Source of the DNA: JAQWCH01 sp050952725
GTDB taxonomy: Bacteria > Bacillota_I > Bacilli_A > RFN20 > CAG-826
Assembly (NCBI GenBank): GCA_050952725.1
Contig: JBMNLN010000001.1
Span: forward strand, 1,178,001 to 1,242,000
DNA length: 64,000 bases
Reading direction: 5' to 3'
Shown here piece after piece: positions 9,781-19,102 of this stretch (its first letter is position 1; each line of letters starts with the position of its first letter). Under the pieces are notes generated by a model. That model did not search any database. It had not been told where the DNA came from and worked only from the letters and a program-made list of their open reading frames with translations. The translations under genes and the position numbers were made by a program.

Positions 9781-12512
9781 TATTTAATCCTACGGCGTTT
9801 CGCGCTCAGGAAGAAGAAAGTAAATCCCATCAAAGCTAGACTAATCACGAGTAAGATCGATAGAGAATTAGCCAAGTTCAATTGATCATAGATGATCAGA
9901 GGACCTTGACCAGAGATGATTTCTAAACCGATGTAGTTAGGATATTGGGTCACGCCATATTTGCTGACAATATAGTTATAACGCGCTAAAACCGCATCGA
10001 GATTAGGCGTATAGATGGAAGCGATATGATTTTTGACATAAGTTTGCAAAGTCAAATCAAGGGCTGTGAATTCCGCCTGGGCTAAAAGCCAGCCAGCTGA
10101 TGAGGGGGGAGTGACTCCGTTATCGCAGACCACGCATTCATTAAATTTCTCCTCCCAAGTGCTTAAAGCATTTACTTGAAATTCGCGCACGGTTAAGCCC
10201 GCATCCGTGCCGCTGCCCGAAGCATCGCTTAAATTGACAATGCGCACATATTTAGCCAGCACTGGGGTGGTTAATTCAATGATGAAATCGACGATACTCC
10301 CCGTTTCTGTATTCGGGACTAAGGTCCAGTCTGTTCCGTTAAGGGAGGTTTCGATTTTAAATGATTTCAAGTAATTATCCGCGGCAACCATCGTCGGCGT
10401 GGGGAGTTCATCACCCGTACCATTGACAAAATAGTTAGGACCAACTTGGAAAAAGAGCACATCATGAACGAGCGTTGGTTCTTTTAAGTTCAATTGCAGA
10501 TAATCACCGACAGCGATATGCCAGTCAAAGAAGGTGGCCGTCGAGAAATCGCCATCGGTCATATGATCGACATTTTGATAGGCATTATTGAAAGCCGATG
10601 ACCAACTCATCCCGACGACATCGACATCAAATTCGGGATTGATTATCAATTCGTTTAAAGTGAGCCAGCCGGTGTTATTCGTGATATAAATCGAGATTTT
10701 TTTCACATCGGCAATCGCGCCATGGGCTTGAATCGCATCGTAATGAGAATGCGCTAAATTGATGTTGAACTCATGCGTTTGTAAGGTGTAGTAAATATCA
10801 AAACCAGAGCCGCCGACTTGCACGGTGCTACTATCTGAACGCGTGCAAATCACTTGAATCGCCCGCGCGTATTCCGCTTGTAAAGTCGCAATTTGCGTGG
10901 GAGTAAAGCCGGCAAACATCGGATCATTTTCATCGGTTGCGGCTTGTTTTAGACGCAAGCCTGTTAAAGTAAAGGCATCGGTGAATTCAATATCAATATG
11001 CCCCGTACCAGAGGGGTTACCGAAGCGGGTAAAAGTATTAGCAGTTCCATCTAATAAATTATGAAGAGAGGCGGTATCTGCTAAAGGGGCCCCAGTATAG
11101 GGGTCATATAACGAAGACGAAGCAAAATCAGCGAAGCTAATATTGCTATAATCGCGGGTTGCATTGCTCAATTGAAATTCATGTAAGGCAATCCAACCTG
11201 ATAATTTCGTATTTTCCAGCCGATACACAGTCGCGGTCACCGGAGCAAAATTTAGCGTTTGCAGTTCCGCATGATCGGCAAAAGTTCCTAAGGTAATCCA
11301 TTCCCCTAAGACATAGGCTTGCACCTTGCCACTGAAGGTATCATTCCCACTTGCATTGCCCGTTTGCACCTGCGCCCTGTTAGCAGTGACAGCACTTGGG
11401 TAAGTGAATTGCACATATTTAGCCGTCTGGTTAAACCAAACGTAACTTGTCAAATCCTGGTCGTAGAGGTTAGCAAATTGACCTTCATAAATCTGCACGG
11501 GGACACTTTCATCCGCGACACAAGCATACACACTCGGATGCTGGTCTAATTGATTGACGCTAAATTCACCCAAGCTGCGCCAGGCGGTAAGATTAAATTG
11601 CAGACGAATAAAACGCGCCTGTAAAGCGGTGGGGAACACCATATAACGCCTTTGATAAGTGGTCCCGGCGGTGGTGGCAGCGATGCCATCGATATAGGAA
11701 TCGTCATAACTCGCATTGGCAAAAATGCCATCCGCCCCCGCGTATTGCAAGGTATATTCACCTGAATTTAGATAACTGACATTGCTCAAGGGGAACCCGA
11801 GCTTGACATCGTGAACCGCTTGAACGGAATGCAAGTCAAGGGTAATGGAACTAGTTGCAGTGACTTTAAACCTGGAGGCAGTTTCATCTTCGCCATCAAA
11901 AAGCTGATAGATGGGCAGGAATTGATAACCGCCAACCTCAGCGCATTCGGGATGGGCGGGGTTGGGATTATATGCCACCATATCTAAGTTAATCGCGTAA
12001 CTAGGCAAGGACGTGTCGATCTCTTCATTGATGATAATCTCTTGCATCGTCCCGACCGCATCAATCATCAATTGCACGTTGGTATGCGCGGGTAAACCTC
12101 CGCCAGTTTGTTGAAAGTTGGCGGTGACAATTTTATAATCCGCGGTTACTTCTTGGTTTAATTGCCAATGGAAATAGTCGGTGCCATTAACGCGAATCCG
12201 CCCAAGATGAGCGATATTGCTTTCACGCGCAAAGACTAGTTTCATGCTTTTAATCGTAAAAGGCGAATTATCGGATTTACCTAAACCGATATAGCCAGTT
12301 GAGGTAAAGGTCACGCCAGTTGCGTGGTCGCCATCGGTCAAGGTATTGTACCAAGTCGCACCATCAATCGTGGTATCGTAGTCATTGACCGTAATCGGTC
12401 CAGTCGCCTGGACTTCTTCCACCGCGGCTTTATGGTTGCTATGGATCGCGGCTAAAGAAAGGATACAAACAGAGGCGAGACCACCGGTGAGCGTTAACAG
12501 TTTCTTAAACAT
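9780..12512 (-). CDS. Large secreted surface protein with F5/8C (discoidin-like) domains and C-terminal membrane anchor
   Basis: 910 residues. It has a signal peptide (about 1-36), several beta-rich regions that look like F5/8C or CBM32-type modules (repeated phrases such as YVQFTYPSAV, HIDIEFTDAF and YLQLNLKEP, each followed by a RLxN or VRIVN strand), then near residues 880-903 one hydrophobic helix followed by a short KRRR tail. That end resembles a sortase-type anchor but lacks a visible LPxTG motif, so it is probably a simple membrane anchor. No catalytic domain is recognised. A GGGAGGA ribosome binding site precedes ATG 12512. It is first in the operon with the LRR lipoprotein and GH84 enzyme, suggesting a role in binding the same glycan. 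Confidence 0.7.
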   Translation of the reverse strand: MFKKLLTLTGGLASVCILSLAAIHSNHKAAVEEVQATGPITVNDYDTTIDGATWYNTLTDGDHATGVTFTSTGYIGLGKSDNSPFTIKSMKLVFARESNIAHLGRIRVNGTDYFHWQLNQEVTADYKIVTANFQQTGGGLPAHTNVQLMIDAVGTMQEIIINEEIDTSLPSYAINLDMVAYNPNPAHPECAEVGGYQFLPIYQLFDGEDETASRFKVTATSSITLDLHSVQAVHDVKLGFPLSNVSYLNSGEYTLQYAGADGIFANASYDDSYIDGIAATTAGTTYQRRYMVFPTALQARFIRLQFNLTAWRSLGEFSVNQLDQHPSVYACVADESVPVQIYEGQFANLYDQDLTSYVWFNQTAKYVQFTYPSAVTANRAQVQTGNASGNDTFSGKVQAYVLGEWITLGTFADHAELQTLNFAPVTATVYRLENTKLSGWIALHEFQLSNATRDYSNISFADFASSSLYDPYTGAPLADTASLHNLLDGTANTFTRFGNPSGTGHIDIEFTDAFTLTGLRLKQAATDENDPMFAGFTPTQIATLQAEYARAIQVICTRSDSSTVQVGGSGFDIYYTLQTHEFNINLAHSHYDAIQAHGAIADVKKISIYITNNTGWLTLNELIINPEFDVDVVGMSWSSAFNNAYQNVDHMTDGDFSTATFFDWHIAVGDYLQLNLKEPTLVHDVLFFQVGPNYFVNGTGDELPTPTMVAADNYLKSFKIETSLNGTDWTLVPNTETGSIVDFIIELTTPVLAKYVRIVNLSDASGSGTDAGLTVREFQVNALSTWEEKFNECVVCDNGVTPPSSAGWLLAQAEFTALDLTLQTYVKNHIASIYTPNLDAVLARYNYIVSKYGVTQYPNYIGLEIISGQGPLIIYDQLNLANSLSILLVISLALMGFTFFFLSAKRRRIK

Positions 12513-12595
12513 AATTTTTCCTCCCTATTAGGTTGAATTTAACTTTGTCCATCTATTTGTTACTATTATTCTCTCACAAAATGAGAGAAAAATAA

Positions 12596-14035
12596 TTAAC
12601 TTCGTTTGTTGGCGACGATCTTTTGGACTTTTTCCACATAATGCAATAACTCGTTGACCGCTTTTTTTGTGGTCATTTCATCTTTTAATTCCGCGAAAAT
12701 TCGCAAAGCGGGTTCGGTTCCTGAGAGGCGAATCAGCATCCAGGTGCGATTGGAAAAATAGAATTTAAAGTTATTGCCAAAATGATCGACGCGGTGAAGT
12801 GGCTCTGAGAAGGTGGGGATATTTTGCGCGATATAAGCGATGACAGCACGCGGTTCTTCCCGTAGAGGTAAAAATGCTTCTTCGAAATAATAATGATAAC
12901 CGACTTTGTCTTTAAGTTTCTGAACCATGTGGCTAACGGGGATTTGATACTTCATCACCATTTCCAGAAACAGGGCCCCAGAGAAAGCGGCATCTTTCCC
13001 ATAGAGATATCCTCTTGCAGTGAGACCGCCCGAAGATTCGCCTCCAAGTAGCGCATTGTGTTTTTTCATCGCCGCGGTGATATTTTTGAACCCGACATCG
13101 ACTTCATGGCAGCGATAGCCCAATTTTTCCGCGGTTAAATCGACGAGAATCGAAGTCGCACAGTTTTTGACCACATCGCCTTGATAGCCGCGGTCGACGA
13201 CTAAGTAATAGTAGAGACAGGCCATGATTTCATTGTTAGAGACGTAATTCCCTCGTTCGTCGATCACCCCTAAGCGGTCGCCATCACTATCAGTAGCCAT
13301 GCCTAAATCATAGGCTTGATTTTTAATCGTCTCAGTAAATTCACCAGCTAATGCTTCTTTTGTTGGATTGGGTAAATTAAATCCAAAAAAAGCGTCATGA
13401 TCAGCATTGATCACATCAAATTGATGAATTTTAAGTTTTTTCACCACCGGGGCTAGTCCGATAATTCCCACCCCATTCATATTGTTAAAAAGGACTTTTA
13501 AGCGATTTTGTGGCGGGGCGACTTGAATAAATGACTTGATATGGGAGATATAGGAATTAGTATCCGCATAATCGGCTAATAAACCTCTTTCACGAGCTTC
13601 ATTTTTACACATCGTCTTCATTTCTTTTACTTCGCTGATTTTCATTTCAAGTAAATTAGTGAATTCCGCATCCGCATCATAACCATCTTTCGTAAAGATT
13701 TTGATGCCGTTGAAGTAATAGGGATTGTGACTGGCCGTAATCATTACTCCAAAATCATTTTTTAAATCACGGGTAGCCGACATCACCGCTGGGGTGGGCA
13801 CGGAAAAAGTAAACAAGAGCACTTTGATCTGATTACCATTGAGAATATTCGCAAACCACATCGCCGCAAAATCCGCCATAAAACGATTGTCATAACCGAT
13901 GACAACTGGTGTGGTTGATTGATTGTCTTTGATGATGTTCGCTAGGGCTTGGGCGATTAATTGCACTTTTTCTTTGGTGAAATCATCGCCGATTACGCCG
14001 CGAAAGCCACCCGTTCCAAATTGAATCTTTTTCAT
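12596..14035 (-). CDS. Phosphoglucomutase / phosphomannomutase (alpha-D-phosphohexomutase)
   Basis: 479 residues with all four family signatures: the phosphoserine loop TASHNP (Ser102), the metal loop DSDGDR, the sugar-binding loop GGESSGG and the phosphate-binding loop RLSGTEP. It interconverts hexose-1- and hexose-6-phosphates in the cytoplasm. This links sugar-1-phosphates, from the GH94 phosphorylase and the galK/galT pathway in this window, to glycolysis. Whether it prefers glucose, mannose or glucosamine cannot be decided. The start TTTTTC-ATATG context has no clear ribosome binding site; a TATGAT box lies about 33 bases upstream. The gene is separated from the downstream surface operon by an 83-base gap with a small hairpin. 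Confidence 0.9.
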   Translation of the reverse strand: MKKIQFGTGGFRGVIGDDFTKEKVQLIAQALANIIKDNQSTTPVVIGYDNRFMADFAAMWFANILNGNQIKVLLFTFSVPTPAVMSATRDLKNDFGVMITASHNPYYFNGIKIFTKDGYDADAEFTNLLEMKISEVKEMKTMCKNEARERGLLADYADTNSYISHIKSFIQVAPPQNRLKVLFNNMNGVGIIGLAPVVKKLKIHQFDVINADHDAFFGFNLPNPTKEALAGEFTETIKNQAYDLGMATDSDGDRLGVIDERGNYVSNNEIMACLYYYLVVDRGYQGDVVKNCATSILVDLTAEKLGYRCHEVDVGFKNITAAMKKHNALLGGESSGGLTARGYLYGKDAAFSGALFLEMVMKYQIPVSHMVQKLKDKVGYHYYFEEAFLPLREEPRAVIAYIAQNIPTFSEPLHRVDHFGNNFKFYFSNRTWMLIRLSGTEPALRIFAELKDEMTTKKAVNELLHYVEKVQKIVANKRS

Positions 14036-14150
14036 ATTTTTTCAGTTTCTAAAAAAAGTCACTTTTATCATAGCATCTTTATTTGTAAAAATAAAGAGAT
14101 GTTTAAAAAAACAATGGGGAATCCGATTGATAAAATTAGGGAAAACAATC

Positions 14151-14180
14151 AAAAAAAGATGTGCTTTTCGTCGCACATCT
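14151..14180 (-). terminator. Terminator of the rimP-to-rbfA operon
   Basis: On the minus strand AGATGTGC pairs with GCACATCT around an 8-base loop and is followed by a T-run (A-run 14151-14156 on plus). It touches the rbfA stop codon. Confidence 0.9.
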
Positions 14181-14517
14181 ATTTTTTATTTTTCGCGAGA
14201 ATTGCCTCAATTCTTTTAGCTTTTTTTATTACATCATCTAAAGCGAAGTGGAGCTCTGGTACTTTGCGAATCGAGACTTTTTTCGCCAGTAGATGACGAA
14301 TTTCCTTTTTGGCAGCGTTGAGTTTTCTTAAGCCCTCTTCTTCTTCCGCTTCGGAAAGAAAAGTCACATAAATCCACGCATGGGCATAATCGGCGCTGAC
14401 TTCAGCGTCGGTCACCGTTAAAAAGCCTAACTCATGATGCGAGAGTTCAAATTCGATAATATAGGAAAGATCGCGGATAATTTGCGCTTGAATCCGTTTG
14501 CTGCGATTATTAGCCAT
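14179..14517 (-). CDS. rbfA: Ribosome-binding factor A
   Basis: 112 residues starting MANNRSKRIQ. RbfA binds the 30S subunit and helps mature the 5' end of 16S rRNA, especially in the cold. The fold is a small KH-like domain; SHHELGFLTVTDAEVSADYAH is the conserved central strand-helix region (shown here as the stretch from Leu near residue 25 onward), and the end is Lys-rich. The start at 14517 is chosen because it overlaps the infB stop by 8 bases, fits the family N-terminus and removes an unlikely 40-residue extension. It is the last gene of the operon and is followed at once by a terminator. Confidence 0.9.
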   Translation of the reverse strand: MANNRSKRIQAQIIRDLSYIIEFELSHHELGFLTVTDAEVSADYAHAWIYVTFLSEAEEEEGLRKLNAAKKEIRHLLAKKVSIRKVPELHFALDDVIKKAKRIEAILAKNKK

Positions 14518-16387
14518 GAAACTTCCGCTTTCTTTCGACGAATTCATATCCTTCGATGATATCGAATTCATGAATATCGTTATAGTTTTCCAAAGTGATG
14601 CCACACTCATAGCCTTCTCGAGTTTCACGGGCATCATCTTGATGATGCTTCATCGATTTAATCTTGCCTTCATAGATGACAACCCCATCGCGGAGCAAAC
14701 GCACGAGGGCCTCGCGTTTGACCACTCCACTTACCACCCGGCAACCAGCGATCGTGCCAATTTTGGAAACATTCCAAATTTGCCGCACTTCGGCTTGACC
14801 AGTGACTTTTTCCACAAGTTCGGGATCGAGCATCCCGTGCATCGCCTTTTCCATCTCTTCAATTAGCGCATAAATCACGCGGTGGAGACGAATCTCGACA
14901 TTGGCTTGTTCGGCTAAGGAGCGCACCATGGCATTTGGACGCACGTTAAACCCATAGATAATCGATCCAGTGGTTTGGGCTAAGGTTACATCGCTTTCGG
15001 TAATCGCACCAGCAGCGGCTCGGATGATATTAATCGTGACATTTTCCACTTTAATCTTGCTTAAAGAGGCGGCAACCGCTTCGGCTGATCCTGAATTATC
15101 CGCTTTAATAATCACGCTGACTTGTTTAACCTCACCCTCGTGGATGCGATTATATAAATCATCAAGCGAGAGCGCGGAAGAGGCGCGGAGCTCTTTTTGC
15201 TCCTTGGCAATTCGGCGTTTGGTCGCGATTGAACGCGCTTCTTTTTCGGTGGCAAAGGCCATAAAGGCATCCCCCGCTTCAGGGACATCAGATAAACCAA
15301 TAATTGCCACGGGTGTGGAAGGAACCGCGTTTTTTAAAGCTTTTTGGAATTCATTGGTCATCCGCCGAATTTTGCCAAACGCTGTACCGACCACGACAAA
15401 GTCACCACTATGCAACGTGCCATTTTGGACTAAAAGGGTGGCTTTTGGTCCTTCCCCGCGATCGAGACGGGCTTCTAAAACCGTCCCTAAAGCATAGCGA
15501 TGAGGATTAGCTTGCAATTCTTGCATTTCCGCGAGTAATAACACCGATTCGAGTAAGTTTTCGATGCCAATATTTTTCTTGGCCGAAATTTCACACGCGA
15601 TTACATCGCCACCGTATTCTTCTAAAATCACATTGTATGCGAGTAATTCATCTTTAACTTTTTGAATATTCGCTCCTGGGGCGTCAATTTTATTAATCGC
15701 GACAATCATCGGGACATTCGCCGCTCGGGCATGGTCGATCGCCTCTTTGGTTTGCGGCATCACCCCATCATCGGCTGCGACGATTAAAATTACCAAGTCA
15801 GTACAGGCTGCCCCCCGAGCCCGCATCGCCGTAAAGGCTTCGTGACCTGGGGTATCGATAAAGGTGATTTTCTTGCCATTGAAAGCTTTTTGATAAGCCC
15901 CAATCGCTTGGGTAATCGAGCCCGCTTCACCCGCGGTGATATTCGAAGAGCGAATCGTATCGATTAGGGTGGTTTTCCCATGGTCGACGTGTCCCATTAC
16001 GGTAACCACTGGAGGACGGGGTTTTAAATCTTGCGGATCATCCGCGATAATTAAATCTTCGAAGTTTTCGGCTTCGACAATTTCTTCTTTTTCGACATCA
16101 AAACCAAATTGCAGACAAATCTCCCCGATGACCTCGTCATCAATCGTGGTATTAATCGTGACAATTTGTCCTTTCATGAACAGGTGTCTGATGATATCGC
16201 TGACCGGAATCTTTAATTCCGTTGCCAGCTCGCCAACGGTTAAAACGCCTGAATAAGTAAAAACACCACCTTGGACTTTTTTAAATTCTCTTTTTCCCGT
16301 TTTGGGAGTTTGAGGGATGTTGGCAATCCGATTCGGTCGATTACCCGTGCGTTTTTTGGCAGTTACATTAGTTTTCTTTTTGGCCAT
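14510..16387 (-). CDS. infB: Translation initiation factor IF-2
   Basis: 625 residues. It places initiator tRNA on the 30S subunit and promotes subunit joining. The GTPase motifs are GHVDHGKT (about 132-139), DTPGHEAF and NKID. An N-terminal IF2_N domain of about 55 residues (VLTVGELATELKIP) precedes the G domain, followed by domains II, III and IV. The long variable N-terminal region of Bacillus or E. coli IF-2 is absent, as is common in mollicute-like genomes. ATG 16387 is chosen because AGAAGG lies about 8 bases upstream; a GTG three codons earlier is in frame but sits inside that site. It overlaps ylxQ by 20 bases and rbfA by 8. Confidence 0.95.
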   Translation of the reverse strand: MAKKKTNVTAKKRTGNRPNRIANIPQTPKTGKREFKKVQGGVFTYSGVLTVGELATELKIPVSDIIRHLFMKGQIVTINTTIDDEVIGEICLQFGFDVEKEEIVEAENFEDLIIADDPQDLKPRPPVVTVMGHVDHGKTTLIDTIRSSNITAGEAGSITQAIGAYQKAFNGKKITFIDTPGHEAFTAMRARGAACTDLVILIVAADDGVMPQTKEAIDHARAANVPMIVAINKIDAPGANIQKVKDELLAYNVILEEYGGDVIACEISAKKNIGIENLLESVLLLAEMQELQANPHRYALGTVLEARLDRGEGPKATLLVQNGTLHSGDFVVVGTAFGKIRRMTNEFQKALKNAVPSTPVAIIGLSDVPEAGDAFMAFATEKEARSIATKRRIAKEQKELRASSALSLDDLYNRIHEGEVKQVSVIIKADNSGSAEAVAASLSKIKVENVTINIIRAAAGAITESDVTLAQTTGSIIYGFNVRPNAMVRSLAEQANVEIRLHRVIYALIEEMEKAMHGMLDPELVEKVTGQAEVRQIWNVSKIGTIAGCRVVSGVVKREALVRLLRDGVVIYEGKIKSMKHHQDDARETREGYECGITLENYNDIHEFDIIEGYEFVERKRKFHG

Positions 16388-16697
16388 AAGCTTCACCTTC
16401 TTTCATCAGTAATGAGATAATTTGCGACGACAGATGACGACATGTCAGGGCCATTACTCCGACATTTTTCGCCCCAATGATGGGGCCAAGGGTCGCCTTG
16501 GTCAAATAATTTAAGAGAGGAATTGCATGAAATTCACCATAATTCATGACTGTTTTTTCCGTGCGAGGACTAAGGTCATGGGCGATGATTAACAACTTAA
16601 TTTTGGTCGCGTTCTTTGGGGTGAGGGCATTTTCTCCAAGGAGCAGTTTTCCTCCCCTTCGCGCTAAGCCAAGATAACCGTTAACCTGCGAGTTCAT
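16368..16697 (-). CDS. ylxQ: L7Ae-family RNA-binding protein YlxQ
   Basis: 109 residues matching the L7Ae/L30e/S12e/Gadd45 fold seen in YlxQ, which binds kink-turn RNAs in related species. Visible family features are YLGLARRGGKLLLG at the N-terminus and the central KLLIIAHDLSPRT strand and loop. The role in the cell is unknown, although it is nearly always found between ylxR and infB. It overlaps ylxR by 17 bases and infB by 20 bases, so it is translationally coupled on both sides. Confidence 0.88.
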   Translation of the reverse strand: MNSQVNGYLGLARRGGKLLLGENALTPKNATKIKLLIIAHDLSPRTEKTVMNYGEFHAIPLLNYLTKATLGPIIGAKNVGVMALTCRHLSSQIISLLMKEGEAYGQKEN

Positions 16698-16950
16698 GAA
16701 GATAAACGGTCAACTCCTCATAGAATGCTTCCGGAACTTGGACGCCTAAGACTTGTTCGAGCAAGTGCTTTTTTCTTAGAATCGGCAAGACATCTCTATC
16801 TTTTTTGATATATGCCCCGCGCCCATTGACTTTACCAGTTGGATCAATGCGTAAAATGCCCTCTGGGGTACGCACAATCCGGAGTAAATCTTTTTTTGGG
16901 AGTCGTTCACCTGTCACTAGGCAACGACGCAGGGGGATTTTCTTTGCCAT
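16681..16950 (-). CDS. ylxR: YlxR / RnpM (DUF448) RNA-binding protein
   Basis: 89 residues. The conserved start KKIPLRRCLVTGE and the motif GRGAYI identify the YlxR (DUF448) family. In Bacillus the homologue is reported to bind and modulate the RNA of RNase P (RnpM); that function is carried over by family, not shown here. The Bacillus-type GRGAY core is intact. It starts 5 bases after the nusA stop and overlaps ylxQ, as expected for the conserved operon. Confidence 0.9.
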   Translation of the reverse strand: MAKKIPLRRCLVTGERLPKKDLLRIVRTPEGILRIDPTGKVNGRGAYIKKDRDVLPILRKKHLLEQVLGVQVPEAFYEELTVYLHELAG

Positions 16951-16955
16951 CGCTT

Positions 16956-18575
16956 TTACCGGAGGAATTTATCCGCTTCCTCATCCCAGAATTCATCATC
17001 TTCATCATAATCATAATCGAGTTCTTCGCTCTCTTCGGCTTCAAAGGCGGCGAGTTCCTCTTCGGTATAAATATCCATCCGTTCGGATTCTTTATAAAGG
17101 CTATCTTCTTCAACTTCTTCTTCGGTTTTAACTGGTTTACGCGATGTTTTGCGTTTCGGCGCCGCTTGCGATTTGGCTTTTTCTGCATCGAGTTCGGCTT
17201 CGAGTTCTTCCAAAGTCTTGGTCGTCTTGACTTTTTGGATTTTCACTTCTGGTGCAGCGACGACAGGTTCTTCAACTTGAGAGATAACTGGCTTTTCTTC
17301 GATAGCGACCTCCGGCACTGGTGTAGCGGGGATGACCACTTGTTCACTAGCAACTGCACTAACTTCAAGCGCGGGTTCTTCCACCACTTCTTCCATCGCA
17401 AGTAATTCCGCTTCGCGTTCAGCAACTTCAAGAAGACGGAGTTCTTCAGCGAGGAATTCATCTTTGGTAACTGGACGAAGCCCCAAAGCTAAGGCTTCAT
17501 CGTTTTCTTTCACTTCGATTTGATAACCGGTGAGTTTGACCGCTAAGCGCACATTAACCCCGCGGCGACCAATCGCCACCGATAAATTGCCATTTTCGAC
17601 CACCGCGGTGACGCTTTTAGGTTTATCGGCATCAAAGATTAACCCGCGCACGTTGGCCGGACGCAGAGCTTCGATAATGAAGAGGGCTGGATTCTCATTG
17701 TAGATAATGACATCGATTTTTTCTTTTTCGGGGCCATTGCCAAGTTGCATGACCACCTTTTGGATGCGCATCCCATTAGGCCCAATACAAGCACCGATTG
17801 GATCGACATCTGGATCGGTGGTATAGACAGCGACTTTGGCCCGACTACCCGCTTCGCGGACGATGCGTTTAATCACAATTGTCCCATCGTATAGTTCTTG
17901 AATTTCTTCTTCCATGATGCGCTTTAAGAAACCTTCATGGGTTCGAGAGATTTTGATTTGTGCGCCTTTGGAAGTTGATTCGACATCGACAACATAAACT
18001 TTAACTGGTTTATTGACTTCTAAGTCTTCGCCAGGAATCATATGACTCCGCGATAAGTAGATGACGTTGTTGGGACCAAATTTAATATTGGCACCATTTT
18101 CATCGATGGTTTCCACCACCCCGGTGATTAGTTCGCCAATTTTATCCGCGTACTCTTCATAGAGCGCGGCTTTTTCCAGACGCGACACCACTTGTTGGAA
18201 GTAGGACATCATCACATTGATCGCTGGCTTGGAAAGGTCGCGTACATTGTAGGGAATTCGGTAAAGATCGCCGAGTTTAAGCTCGGGATTGACCTTTTGC
18301 GCTTCAGTCAATTCGATTTCTAAGAAATCATCTTCAACTTCGGCGACCACATATTTTTGATGAGCGAGGTCAATCGTGCCATTTTCTAAATCAATCGCCA
18401 CGTGAATCAGAGCGTCATCACCAGAATTTAATTCCTTGACTAACGCTTTTTTTAAGGCGTCTTCAAGTGCGGTTTGTAAATCGGCTTCTTCGAGTCCTTT
18501 CGCCTGGGCGAGTTCGGTAAATGCCTCGAGGAAGAGTTTGTTGTAATCAACTTTTTTTGCTTTACGGGCTGCCAT
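16956..18575 (-). CDS. nusA: Transcription termination/antitermination factor NusA with a long acidic tail
   Basis: 539 residues. Domains: N-terminal RNA-polymerase-binding domain (1-130), S1 domain (about 135-205), KH1 (about 230-300, with DPIGACIGPNG) and KH2 (about 305-365, with VAIGRRGVNVRL). The start at 18575 is chosen because AAGGA lies 10 bases upstream and the family begins near MAARKAKKVDYN. After residue 370 comes about 170 residues of Glu/Asp/Pro-rich, low-complexity sequence ending in a strongly acidic stretch, much longer than Bacillus NusA. Acidic C-terminal extensions are known in some mollicute NusA proteins; here it may bind polymerase or RNA-binding partners (inference). 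Confidence 0.95.
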   Translation of the reverse strand: MAARKAKKVDYNKLFLEAFTELAQAKGLEEADLQTALEDALKKALVKELNSGDDALIHVAIDLENGTIDLAHQKYVVAEVEDDFLEIELTEAQKVNPELKLGDLYRIPYNVRDLSKPAINVMMSYFQQVVSRLEKAALYEEYADKIGELITGVVETIDENGANIKFGPNNVIYLSRSHMIPGEDLEVNKPVKVYVVDVESTSKGAQIKISRTHEGFLKRIMEEEIQELYDGTIVIKRIVREAGSRAKVAVYTTDPDVDPIGACIGPNGMRIQKVVMQLGNGPEKEKIDVIIYNENPALFIIEALRPANVRGLIFDADKPKSVTAVVENGNLSVAIGRRGVNVRLAVKLTGYQIEVKENDEALALGLRPVTKDEFLAEELRLLEVAEREAELLAMEEVVEEPALEVSAVASEQVVIPATPVPEVAIEEKPVISQVEEPVVAAPEVKIQKVKTTKTLEELEAELDAEKAKSQAAPKRKTSRKPVKTEEEVEEDSLYKESERMDIYTEEELAAFEAEESEELDYDYDEDDEFWDEEADKFLR

Positions 18576-18616
18576 AATCTTTTTTCCTTTTTCTTTTCTT
18601 GATCTTTTTCTCTTTT

Positions 18617-19081
18617 TTAAATTTTGACCGCACATCGGCTTGAGGCAATTAAGTCAAGACGAATGCGCGTTTGTTTCTTCTGTCCTTTTTGGAAGTGTTC
18701 CAGCGTTAGGGATGTTTCATCCACTTCGATAATCGTTCCCGTCAAGGAGGTGTGTTTCTCGATTGCTTCCTTGAAAGTCAGATGGACATAGCGATGGCGA
18801 TAATGCTTGATTTCGGAAACGGGAATTTTCTTTTCGGCTCCTAGCGAACTAATATCGAGTAGATAACTTTCATCGATGAAGTCTATCGCATCGAGTTTAT
18901 CACCAATTTTTTCGCTTAAACGCACGATGTCATTTAAGGAAATGGGTTGCGGCCGATCGACGACGATCTTAATTTGTAATTCGCCTTTGACGTAGCGCTC
19001 TTCCAACCGCTGGAGTGAGTACCCTGTTTTTGCAAGCAAGGGAACGAGAAGTTCGTGTAATTGTTCGCGATATTTTCCCAT
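18617..19081 (-). CDS. rimP: Ribosome maturation factor RimP
   Basis: 154 residues; needed for 30S assembly. Family features are the N-terminal LVPLLAKTGYSLQRLE region, the VVDRPQPISLND segment and the SSLGAEKKI loop (SSPGxxRPL in most relatives). ATG 19081 is chosen since GGGAGGA lies 6 bases upstream; the open frame extends further but without family similarity. It is the first gene of the operon, 41 bases ahead of nusA, behind a 5' leader with a strong hairpin. Confidence 0.9.
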   Translation of the reverse strand: MGKYREQLHELLVPLLAKTGYSLQRLEERYVKGELQIKIVVDRPQPISLNDIVRLSEKIGDKLDAIDFIDESYLLDISSLGAEKKIPVSEIKHYRHRYVHLTFKEAIEKHTSLTGTIIEVDETSLTLEHFQKGQKKQTRIRLDLIASSRCAVKI

Positions 19082-19102
19082 AATGTCCTCCCTTAGAAGA
19101 AC

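Noticed and set aside
16839..17405. 188-codon frame antisense to nusA
   Set aside because: It mirrors the low-complexity acidic tail of NusA (Phe-rich translation) and has no ribosome binding site or family similarity.
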